The notes beneath the pieces are model-generated. The model ran no database searches. It had not been told where the DNA came from and worked only from the letters and a program-made list of their open reading frames with translations. The position numbers and the translations under genes are program-made. This document shows positions 1-8,487 of a DNA stretch of 64,000 nucleotides, piece after piece (position 1 is the first letter of the stretch; each line of letters starts with the position of its first letter). The DNA is from Streptomyces hundungensis (GTDB taxonomy: Bacteria > Actinomycetota > Actinomycetes > Streptomycetales > Streptomycetaceae), in assembly GCF_003627815.1 (NCBI RefSeq), contig NZ_CP032698.1:248001-312000 (forward strand). Reading direction: 5' to 3'.

Positions 1-415
1 CGGTGGCGGTGCCCACGACCGCCGACTCGGTGGCGGCGCCGGCCAGGATGCCGGAGGCGGTGCCGACGTCGAGCCCGAAGGCCTTCGCGAGGCCGAAGGC
101 GATGCCGAGAACACAGACCAGCTCGATCAGACAGAGCGTAAAGAAGCGCAGACTGCCACGGTTGAGGTTGGCGAAGAACTGCGGCCCCGCAAGGTAGCCG
201 AGCGAGAAGATGAATAAGGCCAAGAAGACGGTCTTGACGTCACCGGAGACCTGGACCTTCGCCCAGGCGCCCATGAGGAGCGAGACGATCAGGGTGCCGC
301 AGATCCCGCCGAGCGTGATGGGCCCAACCCGCAGCTTGCCGACGAGGTAGCCGAGCGCGAGGCAGAGAAAGAGCGCCAGCTCCGGATGGTCCCTGAGGAT
401 GCCATCGCGGCTCAG
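1..415 (-). pseudogene. aspT: Aspartate:alanine antiporter AspT, N-terminal part, runs off left edge, no usable start codon
   Basis: The minus-strand translation from about 406 down to the window edge is typical AspT-family membrane protein: HPELALFLCLALGYLVGKLR, then a stretch around GPQFFANLNRGSLRFF, then GTASGILAGAATESAVVGTA. AspT exchanges aspartate for alanine across the membrane and is usually paired with aspartate 4-decarboxylase. Three hydrophobic segments are visible before the edge. The frame is open back to a TAA at 509-511, yet contains no ATG, GTG or TTG. The only near-start is a CTG at 413-415, which sets the coordinate used here. No decarboxylase gene lies upstream. I therefore suspect that the 5' end is damaged, although the body is well conserved. 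Recognition as AspT is fairly sure; pseudogene status is inferred. Confidence 0.65.
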
Positions 416-979
416 CCGAGCCGGGAGGCGAGCAGACGGAGGCGCGGATCGGCTGATTCCTTCTGGGCATAGAGGGTTTCTAAGATCATTCGGCGCATAA
501 CGGCGAAATTAACGGCGGTCGGGAGCGGCGGCATCCGGGCGGGGGCCCCACAGGACCGTTCGTCGCTACCGGCTACCGGCTACCAGCTGGCGGACAGCCG
601 CCGCTGCACTGTCTCGGCCCAGACCCGCGCCGCGGGCATCCGGCGACGGGTCCCGCACACCTCGGGCCGCTCTGGCCGGTCGACGTGACGGCTGTGCAGT
701 CTTGTACGAGGGGTGCGATCGGTGAGCGGCCGGCCCCCGGTTCGGTCACGATTCTCAAGCGGCGCCAGCGGGCCAACGTGCCGATGCGCGGTCACCGCTG
801 CCAGGGCGGTCCTCGCCCGGCTGAGCGGGACAACAACGCGCCGCTCAGCATCCGGGCGCCGAGGTCGGCCGGTCCTGACCACAGAGAATTCGGACCCCTC
901 ACCCTGGCTCTTGCTCTTGCTCTTGCTCGGGCAAAGGTGGTTGTCAGGACGCTGGCCGTGTGCGCGAGTTGAGGACGCG
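416..979. other. Non-coding stretch with short tandem repeats
   Basis: No convincing gene is seen on either strand. Two small tandem repeats are visible: three copies of ctaccgg near 568-588 and three or more copies of cttgct near 905-928. Open frames here are short and their translations are low-complexity. Confidence 0.5.
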
Positions 980-1459
980 TCAGCGGGTGCGCTCGTAGTG
1001 GCGGCGTGCTTTTTCGCGGTTGCCGCAGACAGCCATCGAGCACCAGCGGGCACGGTTGGCACGGCTGCGGTCGAGCAGGAACAACTGGCACTTGTCGTTG
1101 GCGCAGGGGCGGAGCCGGCCGGGCATGTGCTCCTCGATGGCGGCCCAGGCGAGCACCACCTCGACGGCCAACCGGGCGTGCGGGGGAGTCTTCACCATCC
1201 ACCGAAGACCATCCGAAGTGATCTCCGGGACCTGGTGGACCCCTTCGAGCAGCGGGCTCAAAACGGCGGGCGAACGTTCTCCGCGCACGACGTCCCCCAG
1301 GAGGTCCCGCGCGTCGCGCAGCAGTGCCAGTTCCGCGAGGCTGCCTTCGCCGCCGTGCTCCCGCGCCCAGCGTCTGCCTCCGGCCGGGTCGCCGAGCGCG
1401 TCCTGTTCCTCCCCGGCGACAAGCGGCCTGCTGTTGAGCAGGTCCAGCAGCGTGTCCAT
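980..1459 (-). CDS. CGNR zinc-finger transcriptional regulator
   Basis: A 159-residue protein with the two parts of the CGNR family: an N-terminal helical sensor-like region (about 1-105) and a C-terminal zinc finger. The finger has the four cysteines CANDKC, then RANRARWCS and the signature VCGNREKARRHYER. Family members act as DNA-binding regulators of adjacent enzyme genes. The ATG at 1457-1459 lies 20 bases from an inverted repeat (1479-1508), and the neighbouring hydrolase is divergent, so autoregulation and control of the hydrolase are likely. The family call rests on the visible zinc-finger signature; the inducer is unknown. Confidence 0.88.
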   Translation of the reverse strand: MDTLLDLLNSRPLVAGEEQDALGDPAGGRRWAREHGGEGSLAELALLRDARDLLGDVVRGERSPAVLSPLLEGVHQVPEITSDGLRWMVKTPPHARLAVEVVLAWAAIEEHMPGRLRPCANDKCQLFLLDRSRANRARWCSMAVCGNREKARRHYERTR

Positions 1460-1478
1460 TGTCGGGTGCCACTCCCAT

Positions 1479-1508
1479 CTAACCGGATCAAGTCAATTGA
1501 CAGGTTAG
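1479..1508. promoter_or_regulatory. Inverted-repeat operator copy 1
   Basis: CTAACC at 1479-1484 and GGTTAG at 1503-1508 are separated by 18 bases. The spacer contains the palindrome TCAATTGA (1493-1500) and a TTGACA hexamer (1497-1502) that could be a -35 box for the rightward gene. It sits directly upstream of the CGNR regulator start. Confidence 0.7.
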
Positions 1509-1535
1509 CTTACGCCGTGCTTGCATGACGAGGAA

Positions 1536-1565
1536 CTAACCGCATAGATAGTCCAGAGGGGTTAG
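1536..1565. promoter_or_regulatory. Inverted-repeat operator copy 2, overlapping the hydrolase ribosome site
   Basis: CTAACC at 1536-1541 and GGTTAG at 1560-1565 again have exactly 18 bases between them, 57 bases from copy 1. The right arm overlaps the GAGGGG ribosome-binding sequence and ends two bases before the hydrolase ATG. Binding here would block the leader directly. Confidence 0.7.
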
Positions 1566-1567
1566 AA

Positions 1568-2434
1568 ATGAGCTCGGTACACCACCGGACCGCCACGGTC
1601 GACGGCCATGAGATCTTCTACCGGGAAGCAGGCCCCGCGGACGCCCCGGCGATCGTCCTGCTGCACGGCTACCCGACCAGCTCGTTCATGTTCCGCGAAC
1701 TCATCCCGCTGCTGGCCGACGACTATCACGTCATCGCCCCGGACCACCTCGGCTTCGGCCACTCCGACGCCCCCCTCGCGGGAGAGTTCGCCTACACCTT
1801 CGACGCCCTCGCCGAACTCGCCTCCGGGCTGCTCGACCAACTGGGCCTGGACCGCTACGCCCTCTACGTCCAGGACTACGGTGCCCCCATCGGGTGGCGC
1901 CTCGCGCTCCGGCACCCCGAGCGGATCTCCGCCCTCGTCACCCAGAACGGCAACGGTTACGAGGACGGCTTCGTCGAGTCGTTCTGGACCGACGTCTGGG
2001 CCTACGGGGCGAACCCCGGTCCCGACACCGAACCCGCCGTCCGCGCCGCGCTGAGCCTCGACGCCATCCGCTGGCAGTACACGCACGGCGTGCCCGATCC
2101 GAGCCGGGTCAGCCCGGACACCTGGGAGCACGACTTCGCTCTCGTCTCCCGCGAGGGCAATGCCGAGGTCCAGTTGGCACTGTTCCGCGACTACCGGAAC
2201 AATCGCCCGCTCTACCCGCTGCTGCACGAATTCCTGCGTACCAGCGAGGTCCCCGTGCTCGCCGTCTGGGGCCGCAACGACGAAATCTTCGGCCCGGCCG
2301 GCGCGCGGGCCTTCGCGCGCGACGCCAAGGACGCGGAGGTACACCTGATCAATGGCGGCCACTTCCTGCTGGAGAGTCATCTGGACGTCGTCGCGGGTTA
2401 CCTGCGCGGCTTCCTCGGAAGGGTGCTGGGATAA
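1568..2434 (+). CDS. Alpha/beta hydrolase of the haloalkane dehalogenase / epoxide hydrolase type
   Basis: A 288-residue alpha/beta-hydrolase. The oxyanion region is LLHGYPTSSFMFRELIPLL (about 32-50). The nucleophile elbow reads VQDYGAP with Asp103 in place of the usual serine, which is the hallmark of haloalkane dehalogenases and epoxide hydrolases. The catalytic histidine is His265 in GGHFLLESH. The start follows a GAGGGG ribosome site inside operator copy 2. It is divergent from the CGNR regulator and upstream of a P450, which suggests a regulated detoxification or catabolic enzyme. The substrate cannot be read from sequence. Confidence 0.85.
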   Translation: MSSVHHRTATVDGHEIFYREAGPADAPAIVLLHGYPTSSFMFRELIPLLADDYHVIAPDHLGFGHSDAPLAGEFAYTFDALAELASGLLDQLGLDRYALYVQDYGAPIGWRLALRHPERISALVTQNGNGYEDGFVESFWTDVWAYGANPGPDTEPAVRAALSLDAIRWQYTHGVPDPSRVSPDTWEHDFALVSREGNAEVQLALFRDYRNNRPLYPLLHEFLRTSEVPVLAVWGRNDEIFGPAGARAFARDAKDAEVHLINGGHFLLESHLDVVAGYLRGFLGRVLG

Positions 2435-2655
2435 GGACGGTCCGGCGTGATCCCGGGGGGGCAGGCTCCAGGTTCGGCCTCGGCGGGTTCGGTGCGGGCA
2501 GTGGTCGCGGAATCGGCGCCGCGCCTCACCGTTCCCGTTCGGACACACTCGCGGGCCTGCGCTCGAAACAAAACGAGGAACGCTCCCCACTTCGTGCTAC
2601 GGTCCCGACTGAAGACCAAGCGGGGAATAGCCCCCACTTCACTCGGGAGCCGCCG

Positions 2656-3861
2656 ATGCACACGCAGCGCGAAACCGTCCAACTCGCCGACCTCACCGAC
2701 GACTTCACCGCCGACCCCTACTCCGCCTTCGACTCACTGCGCTCGCGCGGCCCCGTGCACCACGCGCGCTTCCCCACCGGGGACGAGTCATGGCTGGTGA
2801 TCGGGCACGAGGAAGTGCGTGCCGCGTTCGCCGACCCCAGGCTGCGCAACGACGTACGGCACTCTGCCGACTTCGAGGACGACGGGCTCTACTCCGTGGG
2901 CCGCAACATGCTCCAGGTCGACCCGCCCGATCACACCCGGCTGCGGACGCTCGTGGCCCGGGAGTTCACCGCCCGCCGCATCCAGGCACTGCGGCCCCGC
3001 GTCGAAGAGGCGGCCAGTGCGCTTCTGGACGCCGTGGCCGACGACGGTCGTACCGACCTCGTGGCCGCATACGCCTACCCGTTGCCCCTCACCATCATCT
3101 GCGAGCTGCTCGGCGTACCGGACCCGGACCGCGATGCCTTCCGGGCCTGGTCCACGAAGGTCGTCGCCCTCGACGACGCGGAGCAATCCGCCCGCGCCAG
3201 CCAGGAAATGGCCGCATACCTCGCAGGGCTGGCGGAGCAGAAACGGCGGGTTCGGGACGCCGCGGACAGCGATCTACTGCACGCCCTCGTCCGCACCCAG
3301 GACGGCGACGGCGGCGACCGGCTCACCCCGGAGGAACTGCTCGGAATGGCCTTCCTCCTGCTCGTCGCAGGACACGAGACCACCGTCAACCTCATCGCCA
3401 ACGCCGTCCACCTGCTGCTCCGCCACCCCGCGCAACTCGCCGCCCTCCGCAGCGACCCCGAGCTGCTCAAGGGCGCCGTGGAGGAGACGCTCCGCTTCGA
3501 ACCGCCCGCACCAGCGGGCACCTACCGCTACACCGCCGAACCGATCACACTCGGCGGCGCCCACATACCGGCGGGCGCTCGTGTCGTGCTCTCCATCGCC
3601 GCCGCGAACCGCGACCCCGCGCGCTTCACCAACCCCGACCGGTTCGACATCCGCCGCGACCCGACCCAGACCCGTGCCCACCTCGCCTTCGGGCACGGCC
3701 TGCACCACTGCCTGGGCGCACCGCTCGCACGACTGGAAGCGACCCTGGCCCTGCGAATCCTCCTGAACCGCTTCCCCCACCTGGCCTTCGACGGCGACAC
3801 CACACCACAGTGGCGCCCCAGTCTCATGCGGAGCCTGCGAGAGCTGCCGGTGCGCTGGTAA
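2656..3861 (+). CDS. Cytochrome P450 (CYP107-like)
   Basis: A 401-residue soluble bacterial P450. Visible motifs are the I-helix oxygen-binding AGHETT (about 239-244), the K-helix ETLR (277-280) and the heme loop FGHGLHHCLGAPLAR with the thiolate ligand Cys352. Length and motif wording resemble the Streptomyces CYP107 family, which hydroxylates small molecules or macrolides. The ATG at 2656 follows CGGGAG, and a longer upstream open frame is antisense-like noise inside the hydrolase. The 220 bases before it hold two copies of CCCCACTTC (near 2586 and 2631). No ferredoxin or reductase gene is adjacent, so electron partners must be encoded elsewhere. Confidence 0.93.
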   Translation: MHTQRETVQLADLTDDFTADPYSAFDSLRSRGPVHHARFPTGDESWLVIGHEEVRAAFADPRLRNDVRHSADFEDDGLYSVGRNMLQVDPPDHTRLRTLVAREFTARRIQALRPRVEEAASALLDAVADDGRTDLVAAYAYPLPLTIICELLGVPDPDRDAFRAWSTKVVALDDAEQSARASQEMAAYLAGLAEQKRRVRDAADSDLLHALVRTQDGDGGDRLTPEELLGMAFLLLVAGHETTVNLIANAVHLLLRHPAQLAALRSDPELLKGAVEETLRFEPPAPAGTYRYTAEPITLGGAHIPAGARVVLSIAAANRDPARFTNPDRFDIRRDPTQTRAHLAFGHGLHHCLGAPLARLEATLALRILLNRFPHLAFDGDTTPQWRPSLMRSLRELPVRW

Positions 3862-4267
3862 CACGCCACCCGCCAATTCCACCGGCCGGCGGAGAGTGCC
3901 TACGAACTCGGGGAACGCCCAGCCTACTTACTGTCGGCGTACGGCTACGCGATCAAGGCCGACGGCCACCAGCCACAAGACGACGCCCGTACCTGGACTA
4001 CACACCACGAATCGACATCAGAGGCCGATCACACGGTCGGACACGAGGCAGGCGATGGCTCGACAGGTGTCGGGCAGGCGGTCGCGCCGACGGGTCCAGC
4101 GAATGGGTTGTTTCCAGCGTGTGTGGATCTGACAGCCGACTGCGAGTGCCCTGGGCCCACGCCGTGAGCGAGACCAGGCAGAGCAGCCACGCCGTGCCGT
4201 GGTGCCGAGGGCCCGGGCCCAGACAAGCTCCGCGGTGCGGTGCGTTGGGTTCAGGAGGGGGTATGCG
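3862..4267. other. Intergenic region with an unassigned open frame
   Basis: No gene is recognised. One plus frame stays open from about 3892 to the stop at 4165-4167 and includes AYLLSAYGYAIKADG, but it has no start codon or ribosome site. It may be the remains of a gene. Confidence 0.35.
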
Positions 4268-4789
4268 CTACCGCGCGGTGTCCTGGGAGCGGGTGGGTCT
4301 CGCCTCCGGTATCTGCGAGTTCGGCAGTGCGGTACTTCCGTTCTGCGGGGAGCGTCGACAGGCCACCTCAGCGGCGCAGGCTTCTTCGGCGGACGGCGGA
4401 TGCGTGGCAGCGCGTTCGTCCATCGCGCCAGTTTTCATGATGTTCCGGACGGCGGGGGACGCGGGCGTGCTGAGGTGTTCGAAGGTGCCGGTGATGTTGA
4501 GGAGCCTGTTGAGGCTCGGCGGACGTTCGTCCAGGTGCAGAAGGATCCCGGACGCCGACACGCGACGGTGGATCAACAGAAAGGCGGACAGGCCCATGGA
4601 GTCGACGAACCTGAGCTGCCCACAATGCAGGTGCAGGTCGCACAGGCCCGGGCGCGCAGTGAGCTGTGCGATGACTTCCTCAAGAAGCAGGTCCGCCGTC
4701 TGGTAGTCGAGGTTTCCGGTGATCTCTATGCGGACCATGTCCGGGGTACTGACAGTGGCCAGATGCAGGCCGAGGGGCGGTGTAGGCAT
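4268..4789 (-). CDS. STAS-domain protein, anti-sigma factor antagonist type
   Basis: A 173-residue protein whose first 110 residues form a STAS fold: VRIEITGNLDYQTADLLL, then LHLHCGQLRFVDSMGLSAFL. Ser64 in VDSMGL is the position phosphorylated in SpoIIAA-type antagonists, whose partner anti-sigma kinase is normally encoded elsewhere in Streptomyces. The remaining 60 residues are a polar tail without clear structure, longer than in a minimal antagonist. A GGAAC sequence precedes the start. It stands alone downstream of a strong hairpin that separates it from the surface-protein gene. Family assignment is firm; the sigma-factor circuit is unknown. Confidence 0.85.
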   Translation of the reverse strand: MPTPPLGLHLATVSTPDMVRIEITGNLDYQTADLLLEEVIAQLTARPGLCDLHLHCGQLRFVDSMGLSAFLLIHRRVSASGILLHLDERPPSLNRLLNITGTFEHLSTPASPAVRNIMKTGAMDERAATHPPSAEEACAAEVACRRSPQNGSTALPNSQIPEARPTRSQDTAR

Positions 4790-4906
4790 GTTGAGTTCCG
4801 TTGGTGATGGCGTGGTCGGCGGTCAGCGACTCGGCGCGGGCCGTTGGGGTGGACCCGAAAGCGGCGGGCCAATGTTTCGGCTTTCGACGTGTCGCGCCGT
4901 GCCGGC

Positions 4907-4950
4907 CGTGACCGGCTCGTGGCGGGCGCTACCGCCACGAACCGGTCACG
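4907..4950. terminator. Long hairpin terminator between surface-protein and STAS genes
   Basis: A 19-base stem with a single mismatch and a 6-base loop: left arm 4907-4925, right arm 4932-4950. It lies after the stop of the sortase-anchored protein gene (minus strand) and before the STAS gene. Confidence 0.8.
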
Positions 4951-5015
4951 GCGAGGGTCCGGGGGCCCGTCGGGGAGGTCTGCCGGCGGATGGACAGGCC
5001 GCCGCCGGCACAGGG

Positions 5016-6023
5016 TCAGCCCGTGCGTCTGCGGTACCGGCACAGGCCGGCACCCAGAACTACGGCAGTCGCGCCGAGGCCGAGCTGCCAGCGCGTCGTG
5101 CTGCCGAGTCCGGTCTCCGCCAGCTCGTCTGAGGGTGCATCAGGTGCCCTCCCGAGGGAGCCGGCGGCAGCTCCCTGCTCGGCTGCCGATGGGACGGCGA
5201 CGGACGTCGGCTCATGATCCCCCGCAGCGGGCCCGTCGGCGCCGCCCCCGATCGACTCCCCCGGCCCCTCTGTTCCAGCCCCAGCGCCTGGATCCGTGGG
5301 GACCCCACCGCCAGGATCCGTGGGCTCCCCACCGCCTGGATCCGTCGGCTTCTCACCGCCAGGGTCACCGGGACCCTCGCCACCGGGATCCGTGGGGTCA
5401 CCGCCACCGGAACCACCGGAACCACCGGGATCGACGGGATCGACGGGATCGACGGGACGGACGATGCGCGATTCGTACCAGGGCGAGTCAAGGCTGATGG
5501 CGTCGGAGGCTCCCAGGTCAAAGGTCAGGAGCGGAGCATCGTCGTGGGACCGTACCCGAATGGTCAGTTGCGGCGTGCCGCTGGGCACCTCCAGTTCGTA
5601 GTGCGCAGTGCTGGACGGCATCGTCGGGTCCACGTCCCGCCACCCGCTCGCCCCGCGTACTTGCACATCGACATGGTCGGACGTCAGCTCCAAGCCACCG
5701 TCGACGAGCATGAACGTCACGTCGCGAGCGGTGTCCGACGGCTCGGCGTCAACGACAACCGTCACTTCCCGCCACGGGCCACCCGCGACGAACTCGTCCG
5801 GAATCCCCCGCAAGGAGACGGTCACGCCTTGGTCCTCGTCCGCTCTGTCGTCCTGCTTCCTGCCCCCGTCCGCTCCGGGCACCTTGCCGGATTCGGCTGG
5901 CGATCGGGCAGACATCTCGAGCCCTGCCGACGTACCGTCGGCCGCCTCCGCGGGAGCGGCCAGCAGCGCGACGGGCGCAATGGCACCGGCCGCGACGACC
6001 AGCACTCTTCTTCTCAGATGCAC
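5016..6023 (-). CDS. Sortase-anchored surface protein with LAETG signal and Pro/Gly/Asp-rich spacer
   Basis: A 335-residue exported protein. Residues 1-27 are a signal peptide (basic MHLRRR, hydrophobic core, cleavage near AEA). A folded region of about 170 residues follows, then a repetitive stalk of DPVDP, GGEKPTDPGG and similar units (about 190-255). The C-terminus is a classical wall-sorting signal: LAETG at 301-305, a hydrophobic segment and the basic tail CRYRRRTG. LAxTG is the motif used by class E sortases of Streptomyces. The folded part resembles nothing I recognise. The stalk is encoded by tandem gggatcgac repeats near 5430-5455. No sortase gene is nearby. Confidence 0.87.
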   Translation of the reverse strand: MHLRRRVLVVAAGAIAPVALLAAPAEAADGTSAGLEMSARSPAESGKVPGADGGRKQDDRADEDQGVTVSLRGIPDEFVAGGPWREVTVVVDAEPSDTARDVTFMLVDGGLELTSDHVDVQVRGASGWRDVDPTMPSSTAHYELEVPSGTPQLTIRVRSHDDAPLLTFDLGASDAISLDSPWYESRIVRPVDPVDPVDPGGSGGSGGGDPTDPGGEGPGDPGGEKPTDPGGGEPTDPGGGVPTDPGAGAGTEGPGESIGGGADGPAAGDHEPTSVAVPSAAEQGAAAGSLGRAPDAPSDELAETGLGSTTRWQLGLGATAVVLGAGLCRYRRRTG

Positions 6024-6429
6024 TGTGTTCTCTGTTCCACGTGTTGATCATTGGACAAGATCACCCTGACCGGGGTATCTCTCCCACAACAGCCCATACC
6101 TCCTTATGAACTCATAACGTTCGTTGATGGGTGTCCCCCGAGGCATCTCCCGCCTGCGCACAGCAGTCGCCGGCAGGCAGTCGTGTACACCGTCCTGGTC
6201 GGACGGAACCGCCAGCGGCGGTCCTGTGTTCTCGCGAACAGCTACCGCCGCTGAACGACGGGAGTACGCGGTCTCCGCCGCCGATCAGCTCCTTCAGTGG
6301 CACGCGCAGGTGCGCCTGCGCCGCACAGGAGCCCATGCGGACCAGGGCGGTCGTCCTGCTCGCCACCTGTCTCGGCGTCCGCTCCACAGTCGGCCACCTA
6401 CACGGTCCGGGCGTCGCACCCTTCCAACT
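6024..6429. other. Intergenic region, no clear gene
   Basis: No gene is recognised. The 5' leader of the surface protein occupies the left end. A 48-codon plus-strand frame starting at 6335 has an AGGAG sequence in front but no recognisable product; it was not called. Confidence 0.4.
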
Positions 6430-6687
6430 GGCCGAAGCGGCGCACGTTTTGGAGCACTGCACCTTGCCAGCGCTCCAGTGAGGCCTTCGAGAGCGTCCGT
6501 CCGACGGCGTCGCGGGCGGCGTCGCGTCTCCGGCAGCACACGCCCGCCGCGCCCCGCCAGCGCGAAAGAAGTCGCCCAGTGGCCGTCGCACTTCTCCTCA
6601 TACGCCGGATCACGCAGCACGCGTGGCCCCGCGAACCACGTCGATGGCCCGCGCGAGCATTGGCTCCACCGGCGGCAGCAGCACCAC
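6430..6687 (-). pseudogene. Relic of an ATP-dependent DNA ligase, N-terminal part
   Basis: From a GTG at 6685-6687, preceded by GGAAGGGG, the minus strand reads VVLLPPVEPMLARAIDVV, the typical opening of actinobacterial ATP-dependent DNA ligases of the LigC/LigD type. That frame stops at a TGA. In a second frame it continues as DPAYEEKCDGHWA, matching the adenylation motif YEPKxDG with the reactive lysine. A third frame carries the next stretch as far as about 6430, after which similarity fades. At least two frameshifts and loss of the whole C-terminus show that this is a decayed gene, not a functional ligase. Confidence 0.6.
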
Positions 6688-7086
6688 GCCACGTCCCCTT
6701 CCGCGCTCGGCTCCCCTGCTGCTCCCACTCCGCACAGGAAAGCCAAGCCGGCTGCCTCGCGGACATGGAGCGGCTGCCCGGGTTGCGGCACGGCGCCATG
6801 TTGGGGCGGCCCACGCTCCGCCCGCTTCAGCAGGACGCCGGAGCCTGAGCAGTTCGCACCAGCGGGTGAAGCCTTGTCCACCAGCGAACCGCGCTCTGCC
6901 GCGCACGAGGCCCGGCCGGTGCCCTCCCTAGGACACCGGCCGGGGCTCACCCCCACAGACTCCCCCTCGCCACTGCGGCTCGGAGCCGGAAGGCTACGAG
7001 CACGTCAACCCCGCAAAAGGACAACTGCGGCCAAGCCGCCAACTGCCTCTGACAGCGACAGCGACCAGCTAACGGTGACGGTCACA
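6688..7086. other. Intergenic region, no clear gene
   Basis: It lies between the ligase relic and the 3' end of the nitrosuccinate-lyase-like gene. I see no gene; the short frames on both strands have unlikely composition. Confidence 0.4.
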
Positions 7087-8487
7087 TCAGTCCTCAGGAC
7101 AGCGGCTGACCGCCCGGTCGACGAGCACGCCCGCCAGGCCCGTGTACGCCGTCGGGTCGCAGAGGGCGGTGAGCTCCTCGTCTCCTACCAGGCCGGTCAG
7201 TTCGGGGGTCCCGGTCAGGACCTCGGCCAGCGGGCGGCCGGTTCGCTGGGCGAGCGCCGAGGCTTCGCCGAGGATCCGCTTGGCCACCACCTTGCCGAGC
7301 TTGGGGGCGAGTACGGCCACGATGCGCTCCGACACGATCTGACTCCCCGTCAGTCCGAGGTTGGCGAGCATCTGCTCCGGCCGGACCTCGAGCCCTTCGG
7401 CGAGCTCGACCGCTGTGTGGGCGGCGCCACCCGTGAGCCGCAGGCACTCGCGCAGCAGCTGCCACTCCGCATGCCAGGCCCCGCCCGAGCGCTCGTCCTC
7501 GGACAGCATGCACTGAGTCAACGCCGAGGCCAGCGCGGGCACTTGGAGTGCGGCGCTGCGGATCAGGGTGGCCAGTACGGGGTTGCGCTTGTGCGGCATC
7601 GCGGAGGAACTGCCGCGTCCGGCCACGAACGGCTCGGCCACTTCGGCGACCTCGGTCCTGGTCAGCGACTGCACATCGATCGCGATCTTCCCCAGCGCCC
7701 CCGCCGTGAACGCCAGAGCCGCCGCCAGGTCCGCCATGGGCGTACGCAGAGTGTGCCAGGGCAGTACGGGCCCCGCCAGGCCCGTCTCCGACGCGAAGGC
7801 CGCGACCAGGCGGTCCAGGTACTGCCCGGGATCGGTGGATTCCGCACCGTCCAGCCGTGCGTACTCGACGTACCCGGCCAGGGTCCCGGCCGCGCCCCCC
7901 AGCGACACGGGCAGGCCGCCGTCCAGGACCTGCGTGATCCTCTGTTCCGCGTCCAGAACCAGCTGCCTCCAGCCCGCCGCCTTGAGGCCGAAGGTGGTGG
8001 GCACGGCCTGGAGCGCGAGTGTGCGCCCGGCCATCACGGTGCCCCGGTGCCGGACGGCCAGCTCGGCGAGGGCCGCGGCGGTCCGGTCCAGGTCGTCCCG
8101 GATGATGCGCAGTGCCCGCTGGGCGACCAGCATCGCGCCGGTGTCGAAGATGTCCTGGCTCGTCGAGCCGCGGTGTACGTACTCGGCCGCTGTCGGCTCT
8201 TCGGCCGCGACCGCCCGGGTGAGCGCCGCGACCAGGCCCACCACCGGGTTGGCCGTCTCCCGCGAGGCCAGGGCGATCTCCCGGACGTCGAAGCGCTCGA
8301 CCCTGGCGGAGCGGGTGATCGCCTCGGCCGCCGGCCCGGGGAGCGTACCGATGCGGGCCTGGGCCCGGGCCAGGGCCGCCTCGGCGTCGAGCATGGCCTG
8401 GAGCCAGGCGCCGTCCTCCACCGCCGACTCCACCGGCGTTCCGGCCCGGACCGGCGAGAGCAGTCCGGAGTCAACGTGCGTGTTCAT
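7087..8487 (-). CDS. creD: Fumarase/aspartase-superfamily lyase, probable nitrosuccinate lyase (CreD type)
   Basis: A 466-residue lyase of the class II fumarase/adenylosuccinate lyase/carboxymuconate cycloisomerase superfamily. The superfamily signature is present as GSSSAMPHKRNP (about 291-302), and RGSTSQD (near 108) is the conserved early motif. On its own it would be called a PcaB-like or PurB-like lyase. The ATG overlaps the stop of the upstream flavoenzyme gene by four bases (ATGA), so the two are translationally coupled. A PF13454-type flavoenzyme coupled to such a lyase is the CreE/CreD arrangement, in which aspartate is oxidised to nitrosuccinate and the lyase releases nitrite and fumarate. 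Superfamily is certain; the specific reaction is inferred from the pairing. Confidence 0.75.
   Translation of the reverse strand: MNTHVDSGLLSPVRAGTPVESAVEDGAWLQAMLDAEAALARAQARIGTLPGPAAEAITRSARVERFDVREIALASRETANPVVGLVAALTRAVAAEEPTAAEYVHRGSTSQDIFDTGAMLVAQRALRIIRDDLDRTAAALAELAVRHRGTVMAGRTLALQAVPTTFGLKAAGWRQLVLDAEQRITQVLDGGLPVSLGGAAGTLAGYVEYARLDGAESTDPGQYLDRLVAAFASETGLAGPVLPWHTLRTPMADLAAALAFTAGALGKIAIDVQSLTRTEVAEVAEPFVAGRGSSSAMPHKRNPVLATLIRSAALQVPALASALTQCMLSEDERSGGAWHAEWQLLRECLRLTGGAAHTAVELAEGLEVRPEQMLANLGLTGSQIVSERIVAVLAPKLGKVVAKRILGEASALAQRTGRPLAEVLTGTPELTGLVGDEELTALCDPTAYTGLAGVLVDRAVSRCPED

Noticed and set aside
2790..4706. 638-codon plus-strand open frame
   Set aside because: It is in another frame of the P450 gene and gives Arg/Pro-rich nonsense; the P450 frame has all family motifs.
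5429..5462. Short tandem repeat gggatcgac as possible CRISPR or regulatory repeat
   Set aside because: It encodes the DPVDP stalk of the surface protein; units are 9 bases without spacers.
6335..6481. 48-codon plus-strand frame with AGGAG before ATG
   Set aside because: The product is not recognisable, and the stretch overlaps the edge of the DNA ligase relic; a good ribosome site alone is weak evidence.
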